DNA of 64,000 nt from Azospirillum sp. TSO22-1 (GCF_003116015.1 NZ_LGQZ01000072.1:39496-103495); one strand, 5' to 3'; counted from the first letter of the stretch, positions 45,364-52,536 are shown. Notes: generated by a model not told the origin, from the sequence alone. Program-made: numbers and translations.

Positions 45364-45935
45364 AGCGGCAACTCCAACTGCATGGCCTCTGATATCGGGG
45401 GCAGGCCGGCCGGACCGATGCGATGGATCGGGCGGAGGAACGCGATGGGTCGGCGGGCGCGCTTGGCCAGCATGATCATCGCCTCCTGCGGCCCGGTGAC
45501 GCGGTCGAGGGTTTCACGCCGGACGGCTCCCGCCTCAACAATCAATATTGTTAAATTGTGCAGCTTCGCCGTCAGGCGCGGCACGCCGCCCTTGGCGTTG
45601 CGGCCGCGCGCCACCTCCCGGTCGCGGTTGTAGCAGGACACGCAGAGATGCCCGTTGATCAAGCGTGGGGCGGGGCGGAAGCAGCGCGGGCACAGGCACG
45701 ACAGCGCGTCGGCGGCAATGGCCGTCTGGGGAAGGGGTTTCCCGGCCTTTTCGGCCCCCAGCGCGCAGGACCGGCAATGCCAGCGCCCTTCCCAAGGCTC
45801 CGGACGCTTCTTCTGCGCGGTCTCCCAACTGGCCGCGCAGCTGGATTCGGCCAGCGTTACCGAGCGCCGCTGGCAGCGCATCATCACCGGGCCGCCGGCG
45901 GCGCCCTGTATGGTTACCCTTGACGCATTGGACAT
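45360..45935 (-). CDS. Zinc-ribbon protein A
   Basis: 191 residues with CRSC, CPRC and CVSC pairs around residues 50-105, then a basic stretch (YNRDREVARGRNAKGG) and a helical C-terminus. It could bind nucleic acid. A conserved 21-bp operator-like site lies inside the coding sequence (45536-45556) and forces unusually A/T-rich codons there, including a rare TTA. The gene heads a two-gene cluster. Confidence 0.6.
   Translation of the reverse strand: MSNASRVTIQGAAGGPVMMRCQRRSVTLAESSCAASWETAQKKRPEPWEGRWHCRSCALGAEKAGKPLPQTAIAADALSCLCPRCFRPAPRLINGHLCVSCYNRDREVARGRNAKGGVPRLTAKLHNLTILIVEAGAVRRETLDRVTGPQEAMIMLAKRARRPIAFLRPIHRIGPAGLPPISEAMQLELPL
45536..45556. promoter_or_regulatory. Island operator O3, inside a coding sequence
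   Basis: TCAACA-N7-TTGTTAAA, the same 21-bp pattern as the sites at 45992-46012 and 47840-47860. It also contains the perfect palindrome AACAAT-CAAT-ATTGTT. It lies within the zinc-ribbon A gene. Confidence 0.55.
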
Positions 45936-45945
45936 GTTCGCACCT

Positions 45946-45958
45946 GTCGTTCACGACC
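45946..45958 (-). promoter_or_regulatory. Shared 13-bp cluster-head element, copy 3 (diverged)
   Basis: Minus-strand GGTCGTGAACGAC, 10 bp before the zinc-ribbon A start. It is the most diverged copy; GGTCGTGA is retained. Confidence 0.42.
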
Positions 45959-45978
45959 TGGCGAACACGGTACCTCGC

Positions 45979-46026
45979 GCGGCCACAACCATCAACACTT
46001 TTTGTTGTTAAAACGATTGTGGCCGC
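45979..46026. promoter_or_regulatory. Nested inverted repeats with island operator O2
   Basis: An outer perfect 10-bp repeat (GCGGCCACAA / TTGTGGCCGC) encloses a 28-base A/T-rich loop. That loop contains the operator TCAACA-N7-TTGTTAAA at 45992-46012, itself built on CAACA-CTTTT-TGTTG. It lies between the holin gene and the zinc-ribbon cluster. It may act as operator, structural RNA or both. Confidence 0.58.
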
Positions 46027-46040
46027 CGGGGATTACGGCC

Positions 46041-46595
46041 CTACTTGGCGCCCGGCTTGCGTTTGCCCAGGGCGCCGGCCAGCGCGTCGAACGGGCCCGG
46101 CACGACGCCCTTCTCGTCGCTGCGCCGGTAGACGTAGACGCCGAGCACCGCCAGGGCCGGCAACAGGATCGAGGACATCTGCGACATCGCCGTGATGCTT
46201 GCCGCCAGCTCGGACGGGTGCATGACCGCCACGTACGCGATGATCAGCGTCTGCAGCAGGATCACCAGCGCAATGAGGTAGCCGAACGCCGGCCGCATGC
46301 GCCGGACGAACGGGTCCTTGCTGTTGGCCTCGTTCTGCATGGTCGCGTTGACGATGCGCAGCCGTTCGACCTCGTCCCGCTCGACGGCGAGCATGGCGTT
46401 GGTCGCCAGCTTCTGCACCTGGAGGAGGAGCGCGGGATCGGCCTTCAGCGCGGCTGCGATGCCGTCCGGTTCGCTCTGACCGGTGAGGGCCTGGACCGCC
46501 GGCACGAAGCGTTCGGCCACCTTGCCAAGCTTGTCGTCCGCCATCCCGACCAGATCCGGGATCAGCGGCAGCAGCGACAGGAGGAAGGAGAACAT
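46041..46595 (-). CDS. Holin of the 3TM / GTA-holin type
   Basis: 184 residues. A short hydrophobic N-terminus (FSFLLSLLPLIPDLVG), a charged helical middle, then two membrane helices (FGYLIALVILLQTLIIAYVAVMHP and SILLPALAVLGVYVYRR), with the FVRRMRPAFGY motif of the 3TM holin family. It permeabilises the inner membrane so the muramidase can reach the wall and lyse the producer cell. It lies 12 bp after the muramidase gene. Confidence 0.82.
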   Translation of the reverse strand: MFSFLLSLLPLIPDLVGMADDKLGKVAERFVPAVQALTGQSEPDGIAAALKADPALLLQVQKLATNAMLAVERDEVERLRIVNATMQNEANSKDPFVRRMRPAFGYLIALVILLQTLIIAYVAVMHPSELAASITAMSQMSSILLPALAVLGVYVYRRSDEKGVVPGPFDALAGALGKRKPGAK

Positions 46596-46607
46596 GATGC
46601 GGCCCTC

Positions 46608-47438
46608 CTAGGCCTTGCGGTGGACGGGAGGCAGTCCCAGCGCCGCGGCCGTGTCCGGACCCACGATGCCGTCGGCCAGCAAGCCGTGGGCATCCTGGAA
46701 GCGCATGACGGCCAGTTCCGTGACACGGCCGAATGCGCCGTCCTCCATGAGGCCGGCACCGCGCGCGTTGAGCACGACCTGCAGCCCCTTCACCGCCGGG
46801 CCCGCCGAGCCCAGGCGGAGCACGCTGCCGGGCGCCGCCTCGCGGCCGGCCGCGTCGGCGTACGCCGCGGCGAGGCGGAGGTGATAGCGGTTCCTGGCGT
46901 ACTGCGGGCCGTTGTAACGGCGTGCGAAGGTCTCCCAGTCGCGGTCCCGCAGCGCGTCCACTAGGCGCGCCGCGCGGCAGAACGCGGCGAAGGCTTCGAG
47001 GTGGTTGTCCTCGTCGTCCGCCATGGCGACGACGAACCCCCCGACGTCGTCGAAGCCCGCCATCCGGTGGTTGCCGCCGAGGATCTGGAAGCGTCCCCAG
47101 CTCGCCGCCTTCAAGGCGGCCTCGCGATCCAGCTCCAACGCCTCGGCGAGCCGCAGGTACTCGGCCGCGCCGCCGCGGTACAGGGCGCGGTTCCAGGTGG
47201 GCGAGGAAATGCCCGGGTGCGACGTGTCCCAGCGCCGCCCGGTGGCGGCCGAGAAGAGATGCGCCTCGACGAGGATGCGCGGACGGCCCGAGCCGTCGGA
47301 GAGGAAGCCGCCGACGCCGCCGGTCTCGACGGTATCGACGGCGCGGACCACGGCCGGTTCGACGCCGAGGGACTCGGCGATACGGAGAATGTCGTCGGAG
47401 CCGATCGGCGTCGCGGCTCCAGAAAACGGGTAGGACAT
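46608..47438 (-). CDS. Endolysin: N-acetylmuramidase with C-terminal peptidoglycan-binding domain
   Basis: 276 residues. The catalytic part (residues about 20-190) matches the N-acetylmuramidase/DUF3380 family (VETGGVGGFLSDGSGRPRILVEAH, ALKAASWGRFQILGGNH, RYNGPQYARN), with the conserved Glu in VETGG. The C-terminal PG_binding_1 repeat is GPAVKGLQVVLNARG...FGRVTELAVMRFQDAHGL. There is no signal peptide, so it depends on the holin. It heads the lysis cluster, behind a copy of the 13-bp element. Confidence 0.88.
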   Translation of the reverse strand: MSYPFSGAATPIGSDDILRIAESLGVEPAVVRAVDTVETGGVGGFLSDGSGRPRILVEAHLFSAATGRRWDTSHPGISSPTWNRALYRGGAAEYLRLAEALELDREAALKAASWGRFQILGGNHRMAGFDDVGGFVVAMADDEDNHLEAFAAFCRAARLVDALRDRDWETFARRYNGPQYARNRYHLRLAAAYADAAGREAAPGSVLRLGSAGPAVKGLQVVLNARGAGLMEDGAFGRVTELAVMRFQDAHGLLADGIVGPDTAAALGLPPVHRKA

Positions 47439-47472
47439 GCAGAGCCTCGCGGGTAAGTTGATCCCGCGATTG

Positions 47473-47485
47473 AGCTGTCACGACC
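47473..47485 (-). promoter_or_regulatory. Shared 13-bp cluster-head element, copy 2
   Basis: Minus-strand GGTCGTGACAGCT, 34 bp upstream of the endolysin start and 21 bp after the stop of the preceding small gene. Confidence 0.52.
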
Positions 47486-47506
47486 GGCCGCCGGGAGCCC
47501 TCGGGA

Positions 47507-47698
47507 TCACCCCAGCGTGCCGGCGCCGCCCGCCCGCGGGGTGTGCTCCGCGGGTGAGGCGTTCTTGGGCTTCCGCTTGCGCTTCGTCGCGGGTGCGGGA
47601 GGGGGCTGGCCGACGCCGTGCAGCATCTGCAGCTTGGCCATCCGTTCCTCATGCTTGTGGTTCAGTTCGGCCGCCAAGGCGGCGTGCTTCCCGATCAT
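47507..47698 (-). CDS. Small basic protein (63 residues), first minus-strand gene of the island
   Basis: The N-terminal half is helical and charged (KHAALAAELNHKHEERMAKLQ). The C-terminal half is a Pro/Lys/Arg-rich tail (KRKRKPKN) that could bind nucleic acid. It follows copy 1 of the 13-bp element and faces the divergent repressor. It could be an early regulator; the ribosome site is weak. Confidence 0.5.
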   Translation of the reverse strand: MIGKHAALAAELNHKHEERMAKLQMLHGVGQPPPAPATKRKRKPKNASPAEHTPRAGGAGTLG

Positions 47699-47750
47699 GC
47701 CGTGCCACTCTGTGTCTGTGTCGCGTTGCGTTGCAAGGAGAGGGCAACCC

Positions 47751-47763
47751 TGCCGTCACGACC
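47751..47763 (-). promoter_or_regulatory. Shared 13-bp cluster-head element, copy 1
   Basis: Minus-strand GGTCGTGACGGCA, an exact consensus copy, preceded 10 bp upstream by a half-copy (GGTCGTGGCC). The following bases (GGGTTG) are also shared with copy 7. It is 52 bp before the start at 47698. Confidence 0.58.
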
Positions 47764-47839
47764 GGCCACGACCGTCGTCCACGCCATTGAGGTTAATTCG
47801 TTTACGGGCGTACCGGAGACAATGTTTGTTGTTAGACTT

Positions 47840-47860
47840 CCAACACCTGTCCGTGTTAAA
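47840..47860. promoter_or_regulatory. Island operator O1 in the repressor promoter region
   Basis: CCAACA-N7-GTGTTAAA, containing the repeat AACAC-N6-GTGTT. It is 33-53 bp upstream of the XRE repressor start and lies between the divergent genes, the expected place for an autoregulatory and early-promoter operator. Confidence 0.6.
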
Positions 47861-47893
47861 CGTTGCGCAAAGGGGTATTGCGGCCTGATTCCC

Positions 47894-48199
47894 ATGACCA
47901 TCGTTGGACAACGTCTCCGAGCTGTGCGCGAGAAAGCCAACCTGTCCCAGGCCGAGCTTGCCGGACGGATTGGCACGAGTCAGCAGACCATCGATAAGAT
48001 CGAGCGGGGCCTGACCAAGCATCCGCGATTCGTGGTCGAGATCGCCGACGCGCTGAACGTCGGTGCCGCCTATTTGAAGGGGTTGACGGACGACCCGACC
48101 CCCGAACCGATCAGGTCTCGAATCGAGGCGGAACTGAAGCAGGTGCCGGACGACCGCCTGGCCGAGATCCTGCGCGCTGTTCGCGAAGCGAAATCCTGA
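47894..48199 (+). CDS. XRE-family repressor of the tail island
   Basis: 101 residues. The helix-turn-helix covers about residues 5-60 (IVGQRLRAVREKANLSQAELAGRIGTSQQTIDKIERG). A short C-terminal helical segment probably dimerises. There is no peptidase S24 domain, so it is not a LexA-type self-cleaving repressor; induction would need another mechanism. It is divergent from all other island genes, with O1 in front of it, so repression of the tail and lysis genes is the obvious role. Confidence 0.8.
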   Translation: MTIVGQRLRAVREKANLSQAELAGRIGTSQQTIDKIERGLTKHPRFVVEIADALNVGAAYLKGLTDDPTPEPIRSRIEAELKQVPDDRLAEILRAVREAKS

Positions 48200-48326
48200 G
48201 CTCCTTCGCTGCAGACCGCAGGGCCTTCCAACACGCAGCCCTGCGATCGTCGGACGCCTGTTCAATTTCTAGTGCGATCAATTCGAGCGTCCGCTTCCGA
48301 TCAGACAACCCCACTTCCCCACGCAT
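48111..48326 (-). CDS. Possible small protein convergent with and overlapping the repressor
   Basis: 71 codons. The first 45 residues (SDRKRTLELIALEIEQASDDRRAACWKALRSAAK...) look like a genuine charged helical protein; the rest lies antisense to the last 89 bp of the repressor gene and looks like shadow sequence. A G-rich run precedes the ATG. It may be a real gene whose 3' end invaded the repressor, or chance. Confidence 0.33.
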   Translation of the reverse strand: MRGEVGLSDRKRTLELIALEIEQASDDRRAACWKALRSAAKELRISLREQRAGSRPGGRPAPASVPPRFET

Positions 48327-48780
48327 TGCGGCCCCCGGCTAACCCCCCTCATGGGAACACAATATCGAAATAGGAACAAGAACCTTTTTTAGGATTTTTC
48401 ATTCAGAGACGCCCCCGTGGTTAGGGCGATAACCCCCAGGCCATCAACAACACGGCTTCGGCACGGGCTGCAATCATGTGTTGTGGATTGGCTTCTTTCT
48501 ATACACGCGTGTGTGGGTTGATCTGCCCGAACCGTGCAGCCCGAAAGAACGCCGCTCCTCACTCCCGCACCTGACGCACTGCATAGCCTGACAACACCAA
48601 AAGGCGTTAAGGTTCGGCCATGCCGAGTGTCCGTCCTTCCTCTTCTGCAGAAGATAGGGCAGCCGGGCCTGCGGTGGGGAAGCAGGGGCCGGTGGGGCGG
48701 CTGCGGGGTTGAGATGTTGTTAAGCATACCGGACCTACGGTATCCGCCGCTCCACGCGCGTCTTTAGGAATGATCGGCCC
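48327..48780. other. Intergenic region, right border of the tail island; no gene seen
   Basis: About 450 bp, A/T-richer than its surroundings. It contains a perfect 10-bp palindrome ACACGCGTGT at 48503-48512, a small repeat GGTTA-N6-TAACC near 48420, and a weak match to the island operator at 48591-48611 (ACAACA-N7-GCGTTAAG). No tRNA gene, attachment-site repeat or ORF with a ribosome site is visible. Confidence 0.45.
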
Positions 48781-49701
48781 ATGAAGACCCCGTTTGCCAC
48801 CCCCGCCATCGGACGCTTCGAGGCGACGCTGGCCCGCGTGGCGCCCTTCATGGCCGGCACCGTTGCCAAGGCACGCGCCCGCTTCGGCCGGGAGTGGGAA
48901 GAGGCCTTCGAGGACTTCCTGAATCGCTTCTTCGGTGGCGACGATGCGGCCATGGGACTGGCGATCAAGGGCTACGTCGGCTTTTCGCTGGAGATGGCGA
49001 AGCTGCAGAAGCGCTTCGAGAGGGAGCGCGTCTACGCCGCCAAGACCTATGCCGAGGCGGCGGCGCAAGTCTATCACAACGAGGCGTACGTCAACACCCT
49101 GTACGCGCCGGGCATCCTGCTGAGCCATTACCTGTGGCCGCACTATTTCAACCAGCTGCGCTGGTTCCACGCCCACTTCGCACCGCTGGTCCGGGAGGCC
49201 GCCGACCGCCGCTTCTGCGAGGTCGGCGTGGGGAGTGGTTTCTACAGCCGGCAACTGCTGTCCGTGGCGCCCGACGTGCGCGGGCACGCCTTCGACATCA
49301 GCGCGCACTCCCTGGACTACACGGCGCGCCACCTGGAGCGGTTCGGCGTGCGCGAGCGCTGGAGCGGCACGCTGCGCAACGTGATCGCCGCGCCGCCCAT
49401 CGATTCACCGGACGGGCAGTGGCCGTTCATCGTCTCGGCCGACGTTCTGGAGCATCTGGAGGACCCGCCGGCCTTCCTGCGCAGCCTGCGCCGGATGCTG
49501 CAGGCGGGTGGCATCGGCTTCATCGCGACGGTGATCACGTCGGCCAACACCGACCACATCTACCTGTACAATTCTTGGGAGGAGATCCGCGACCAGCTTG
49601 TCGGCGCCGGGTTCCGCGTCCTCGACCACCAGGAGGACATCGCCTATGAACCCCGGGCGGACGAGCCGGTGCCGCGCATCGCCGCCTTCCTCGTAACCTG
49701 A
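48781..49701 (+). CDS. SAM-dependent methyltransferase
   Basis: 306 residues. The class I Rossmann methyltransferase core is at about residues 130-260: motif I is FCEVGVGSGFYS, an acidic residue follows in GHAFDISAHS, and VSADVLEHLEDP is motif IV. The N-terminal 130 residues are helical and unusual for small-molecule methyltransferases. It lies nine bp upstream of an acyl carrier protein gene, so the substrate may be carrier-bound; this is inference. Confidence 0.82.
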   Translation: MKTPFATPAIGRFEATLARVAPFMAGTVAKARARFGREWEEAFEDFLNRFFGGDDAAMGLAIKGYVGFSLEMAKLQKRFERERVYAAKTYAEAAAQVYHNEAYVNTLYAPGILLSHYLWPHYFNQLRWFHAHFAPLVREAADRRFCEVGVGSGFYSRQLLSVAPDVRGHAFDISAHSLDYTARHLERFGVRERWSGTLRNVIAAPPIDSPDGQWPFIVSADVLEHLEDPPAFLRSLRRMLQAGGIGFIATVITSANTDHIYLYNSWEEIRDQLVGAGFRVLDHQEDIAYEPRADEPVPRIAAFLVT

Positions 49702-49710
49702 CGGATCCCC

Positions 49711-49956
49711 ATGAGCCTCGACCGCCTCCAGTCGATTTTCCGCGACGTGTTCCGCGACGACACCCTGGTCATCCATCGCGATCTCACCGCGAAGGACGTG
49801 AAGGGGTGGGACTCGTTCAACCACATAAACCTGATCGTCGCGATCGAGGACGCCTACGGCGTGACCTTCCGCACCGACGAGATGGCGGGCGCCGCCGCCG
49901 TGGGAAACCTCGTCGACGTTCTACGCTCCAAGGGAATCGCCATCGCCATCGACTGA
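49711..49956 (+). CDS. Acyl carrier protein
   Basis: 81 residues of acyl carrier protein fold. Ser35 in WDSFNHINLI is the phosphopantetheine attachment site. It is distinct from the housekeeping AcpP motif (DSLD), so it is a dedicated carrier for a small pathway, for example modification of a polysaccharide or glycan precursor. It is in operon with the methyltransferase; no ligase or transferase partner is visible nearby. Confidence 0.85.
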   Translation: MSLDRLQSIFRDVFRDDTLVIHRDLTAKDVKGWDSFNHINLIVAIEDAYGVTFRTDEMAGAAAVGNLVDVLRSKGIAIAID

Positions 49957-49958
49957 CG

Positions 49959-50903
49959 TCATGGCGAGCCCCCGGCATCCGCCGGATCGATCAGCCCTTC
50001 CTCGCGCGCCTTGTCGAGCAGTGCCTTGACGCTGGACGGCGCCCACGTCTTCGCCCCCGTGGCGGTGCGCACGCCCTGGCGCTCCAACTGCCGGCCGATG
50101 CGCGCCAGCATCGGCTTCTCGGCCCCGGAGGCGTTGTGGATGGTCGCCACCAGCTCGACCAGCCGCCGTCCCTGCGCCACCGCCTTCTTCGAGCGCCGCG
50201 GCGCCGCCTTCAGCAGCCCCGGATCGGCCAGCCCCTCGCCGACCAGACGTTTGACCGCGCGGATCAGCGCGTCGCGCGTCCAGGGTGACGCGTTGTCGCC
50301 GGGGCGCATCTTCATGGCGCCGTTCAACACATCGACCACCCGGTCCCACGGGTGCTCCGGCCGCAGCCGCTGGACCACTGGCAGGAACTCCTGCGCCCCG
50401 GCGATGACGCGCTCGCTGAGGCGCTCGTCGCGGGCCTGGGCGACGCGGCGGCGGGCGAGCGGGTCCCTGGCGATGAGGCCGGGGTTGCCGGGTCTCTTGC
50501 CCATCGCCTTGGCCATCCGCACGCCGGCCTTGGTGCGCTCGCGGATGAGGGAGCGCTCGAACTCCGCCACCGCGCCGAGGATCTGCAGGGTGAACTTGCC
50601 CTGCGGGCTGCCGGTGTCGATGGGGTCGCCCAGTGACTTGAAGGCGACCCCCTTCTTCTCCAGCGTGTCGATGACGTCGAGCAGGTGGGTGGGCGAGCGG
50701 GCGAGGCGGTCGATGTGCACCACCACCAGCGTGTCGCCCTTCTTCACGCGCGCCAGCACCGCCTTGAGCTGTGGGCGCTCGCGGTCGGCGCCGGACGCGT
50801 TCTCGCGGAAGATCTCCGTGCAGCCGAACGTCTTGAGGTCGAGGATCTGCGCCTCGGTGGACTGGTCCTCGGTGGAGGCGCGCGCGTAGCCGACGATGGC
50901 CAT
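49959..50903 (-). CDS. Serine recombinase (resolvase/invertase family)
   Basis: 314 residues. The catalytic domain has the nucleophile Ser10 in VGYARASTEDQ, plus VVVHIDRLARSPTHLLDVI and EFERSLIRERTKAGV. The C-terminal part is longer than in Tn3 resolvases (about 190 against 140 total residues of core) and holds probable helix-turn-helix segments. The ATG at 50903 has AAGGAAGGG upstream. It may resolve replicon multimers or invert or integrate a neighbouring segment. Its stop is two bases from the carrier protein stop, tail to tail. Confidence 0.83.
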   Translation of the reverse strand: MAIVGYARASTEDQSTEAQILDLKTFGCTEIFRENASGADRERPQLKAVLARVKKGDTLVVVHIDRLARSPTHLLDVIDTLEKKGVAFKSLGDPIDTGSPQGKFTLQILGAVAEFERSLIRERTKAGVRMAKAMGKRPGNPGLIARDPLARRRVAQARDERLSERVIAGAQEFLPVVQRLRPEHPWDRVVDVLNGAMKMRPGDNASPWTRDALIRAVKRLVGEGLADPGLLKAAPRRSKKAVAQGRRLVELVATIHNASGAEKPMLARIGRQLERQGVRTATGAKTWAPSSVKALLDKAREEGLIDPADAGGSP

Positions 50904-51074
50904 GTCTGCCCTGCCTTCCTTGCTTGCAGCGCGCAGCATCGTCGGGATCACGGAAACTTCCAAGTCTTGCACTTTTACACAATCATACGTTTCCAACCAA
51001 TGGAACTCACGATCGGCGGGGGGCTGGACTGGCGGGCTTCGGCGCGCTGTTGGCCGCCCTCCGTGCGGGCAGCG

Positions 51075-51512
51075 TCACCGGCGGCCGGCGGCCAAGCGTT
51101 CGCGGGCGGGAAGCGACAGCTCCGGCATCAGGGTGAGCACGGTGTCCTCGATCAGGTCGCCCATGCGGCGGCGCACGGCGCGAGCGGCGTCCATGCGGGC
51201 GCGCAGCTCGCCGACGTCCAGCGGCTCGCGCATGGCGACCGCGCGGACGGCGGCCGAGGCCTCGCGGGACTCCGCCTCCAGCGCGGCGAACCGGGCGCGC
51301 GTGGCGGAGAAGGCGGCGCGCAGCCGCACGGCGTCGACCTCGGGCAGGTCGGGGGCGACGCGCTCGACCAACCGGTCCGGCATCAGCCCGGACGGCGGCG
51401 GGCGGTGGTTCCACCAGCTGCTGACCAGCATGGCGCCGAGGAACAGGTTGAGCCCCAGCGACGCCAGCACCAGCAGGCGGAAGGAGACGCGGGGCTGCGT
51501 CAGCGTGATCAT
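51075..51512 (-). CDS. Periplasmic heavy-metal-sensor-like protein
   Basis: 145 residues. One N-terminal membrane helix (RLLVLASLGLNLFLGAMLV) anchors a helical periplasmic domain with the Metal_resist/CnrX-type layout (DAVRLRAAFSATRARFAALEAE). It is last in the operon with an ECF sigma factor and its probable anti-sigma factor, as in CnrYXH systems. No clear His/Met metal ligands are seen, so the signal may not be a metal. Confidence 0.7.
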   Translation of the reverse strand: MITLTQPRVSFRLLVLASLGLNLFLGAMLVSSWWNHRPPPSGLMPDRLVERVAPDLPEVDAVRLRAAFSATRARFAALEAESREASAAVRAVAMREPLDVGELRARMDAARAVRRRMGDLIEDTVLTLMPELSLPARERLAAGRR

Positions 51513-51922
51513 CGCGGGCCTCCGTCGAACAGTGAGGGGACGTCCTCGGCCAGCAGCACGCCGTCGGACGGCGCCGGCCCGATCGTCAGCCCGCCCGCCA
51601 GCCAGCCGAGCGCCAGCAGGCCGGCGCACAGTGCTCCGGCCAGCCGCGCCGGCATGCGGCCGAACAGCAGCACCAGAAAGGTCTCGCGCGGCGCCGTGCC
51701 AGCCTGCCGCGCCACCGCGGCGAGCAGCCGCCCGACGCGCTCGTCGCTGACCTGCGGCGGTTCGGCGAGCAGCCGTTCCACCGCCCGCGCCGCCCGCCAC
51801 GCCGCGGCGGCCTCGTCCGAGGACTCCAGCAGCCGTTCGGCGGCGGCGCGCGCGGGCACCGGCCACAGGCTGAGATCGCTGCCATGTGCGTCGAGCAGGG
51901 CGAGGAAGTCGTCGTGCGTCAT
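51509..51922 (-). CDS. Probable anti-sigma factor
   Basis: 137 residues. The N-terminal cytoplasmic part (MTHDDFLALLDAHGSDLSLWP...) is followed by one membrane helix (LAGALCAGLLALGWLAGGLTIG). It sits between the ECF sigma factor and the periplasmic sensor with four-base overlaps on both sides. Size, topology and context fit an anti-sigma factor. Confidence 0.7.
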   Translation of the reverse strand: MTHDDFLALLDAHGSDLSLWPVPARAAAERLLESSDEAAAAWRAARAVERLLAEPPQVSDERVGRLLAAVARQAGTAPRETFLVLLFGRMPARLAGALCAGLLALGWLAGGLTIGPAPSDGVLLAEDVPSLFDGGPR

Positions 51923-52521
51923 GGCGTCCTCCCGGCGGCAAGCGCCGTCCTCAGGGCCCGGCGGGCGCGGGCGAGCAAGGATTCGAAGGCGTTCTCGCCG
52001 ACGCCCAGCACCTCGGCGGCCTGCCGCTGGCTGAGCCCTTCCTGGTGGAAGAGGACGACCGCGGCGCGCTGCCGCTCGGGCAGTTCCAGCAGCGCCCGGC
52101 CCACCCGGTCGGCGGTCTGGCGTTCGGCGATGAGGTCGACGGCGTCCGGGCGCTCGTCCGCCAGCTCGGCCGCGGCGTCCAGCGGCTGGAAGCCGGGCCG
52201 GCGCTTGCGGTCGACGGCGAGGTTGACGACGATCCGGTACAGCCAAGTGGCGAAGCGGGCGCGCCCCGGCTCCCACCGGCCGGCGTGCTGCCAGACCCGC
52301 AGGAAGGCGTCCTGGGCGATCTCGTCGGCGTCTGAGGCGTTGCCGGTCAGCCGCTGCGCCAGCGCCACGGCGCGGCGCATGTGGCGGGCGGCGAGGTCCT
52401 CGAACGCTGCTGCGTCGCCGGCTGCGACGCGGCCCATCAGCGCGTCGTCGCTGTCGGGGGCGCCCGTCATCGGCGACCGCGCGGGCCAGACCGCATGCCA
52501 TCCTCTCAGCGCTGCCAGCAT
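51919..52521 (-). CDS. ECF sigma factor
   Basis: 200 residues. Region 2 has LAARHMRRAVALAQRLTGNASDADEIAQDAFLRVWQ with the RFATWLYRIVVN segment; region 4 is LPERQRAAVVLFHQEGLSQRQAAEVLGVGENAFESLLARAR. The ATG at 52521 has GGAGG upstream. It follows the RND pump gene by 15 bp, so the efflux genes and this sigma factor are probably on one transcript, and the factor may drive the operon. Confidence 0.86.
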   Translation of the reverse strand: MLAALRGWHAVWPARSPMTGAPDSDDALMGRVAAGDAAAFEDLAARHMRRAVALAQRLTGNASDADEIAQDAFLRVWQHAGRWEPGRARFATWLYRIVVNLAVDRKRRPGFQPLDAAAELADERPDAVDLIAERQTADRVGRALLELPERQRAAVVLFHQEGLSQRQAAEVLGVGENAFESLLARARRALRTALAAGRTP

Positions 52522-52536
52522 CCGACCTTAGCCTCC

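Noticed and set aside
22911..47698. Complete prophage
   Set aside because: No portal, capsid, terminase, head protease, integrase or replication gene is present in or near the cluster, and no att-type direct repeats or tRNA are visible at the borders.
30315..47763. Sigma-54 promoter reading of the 13-bp element
   Set aside because: The GG and GC dinucleotides are not separated by 10 bp in the copies I checked.
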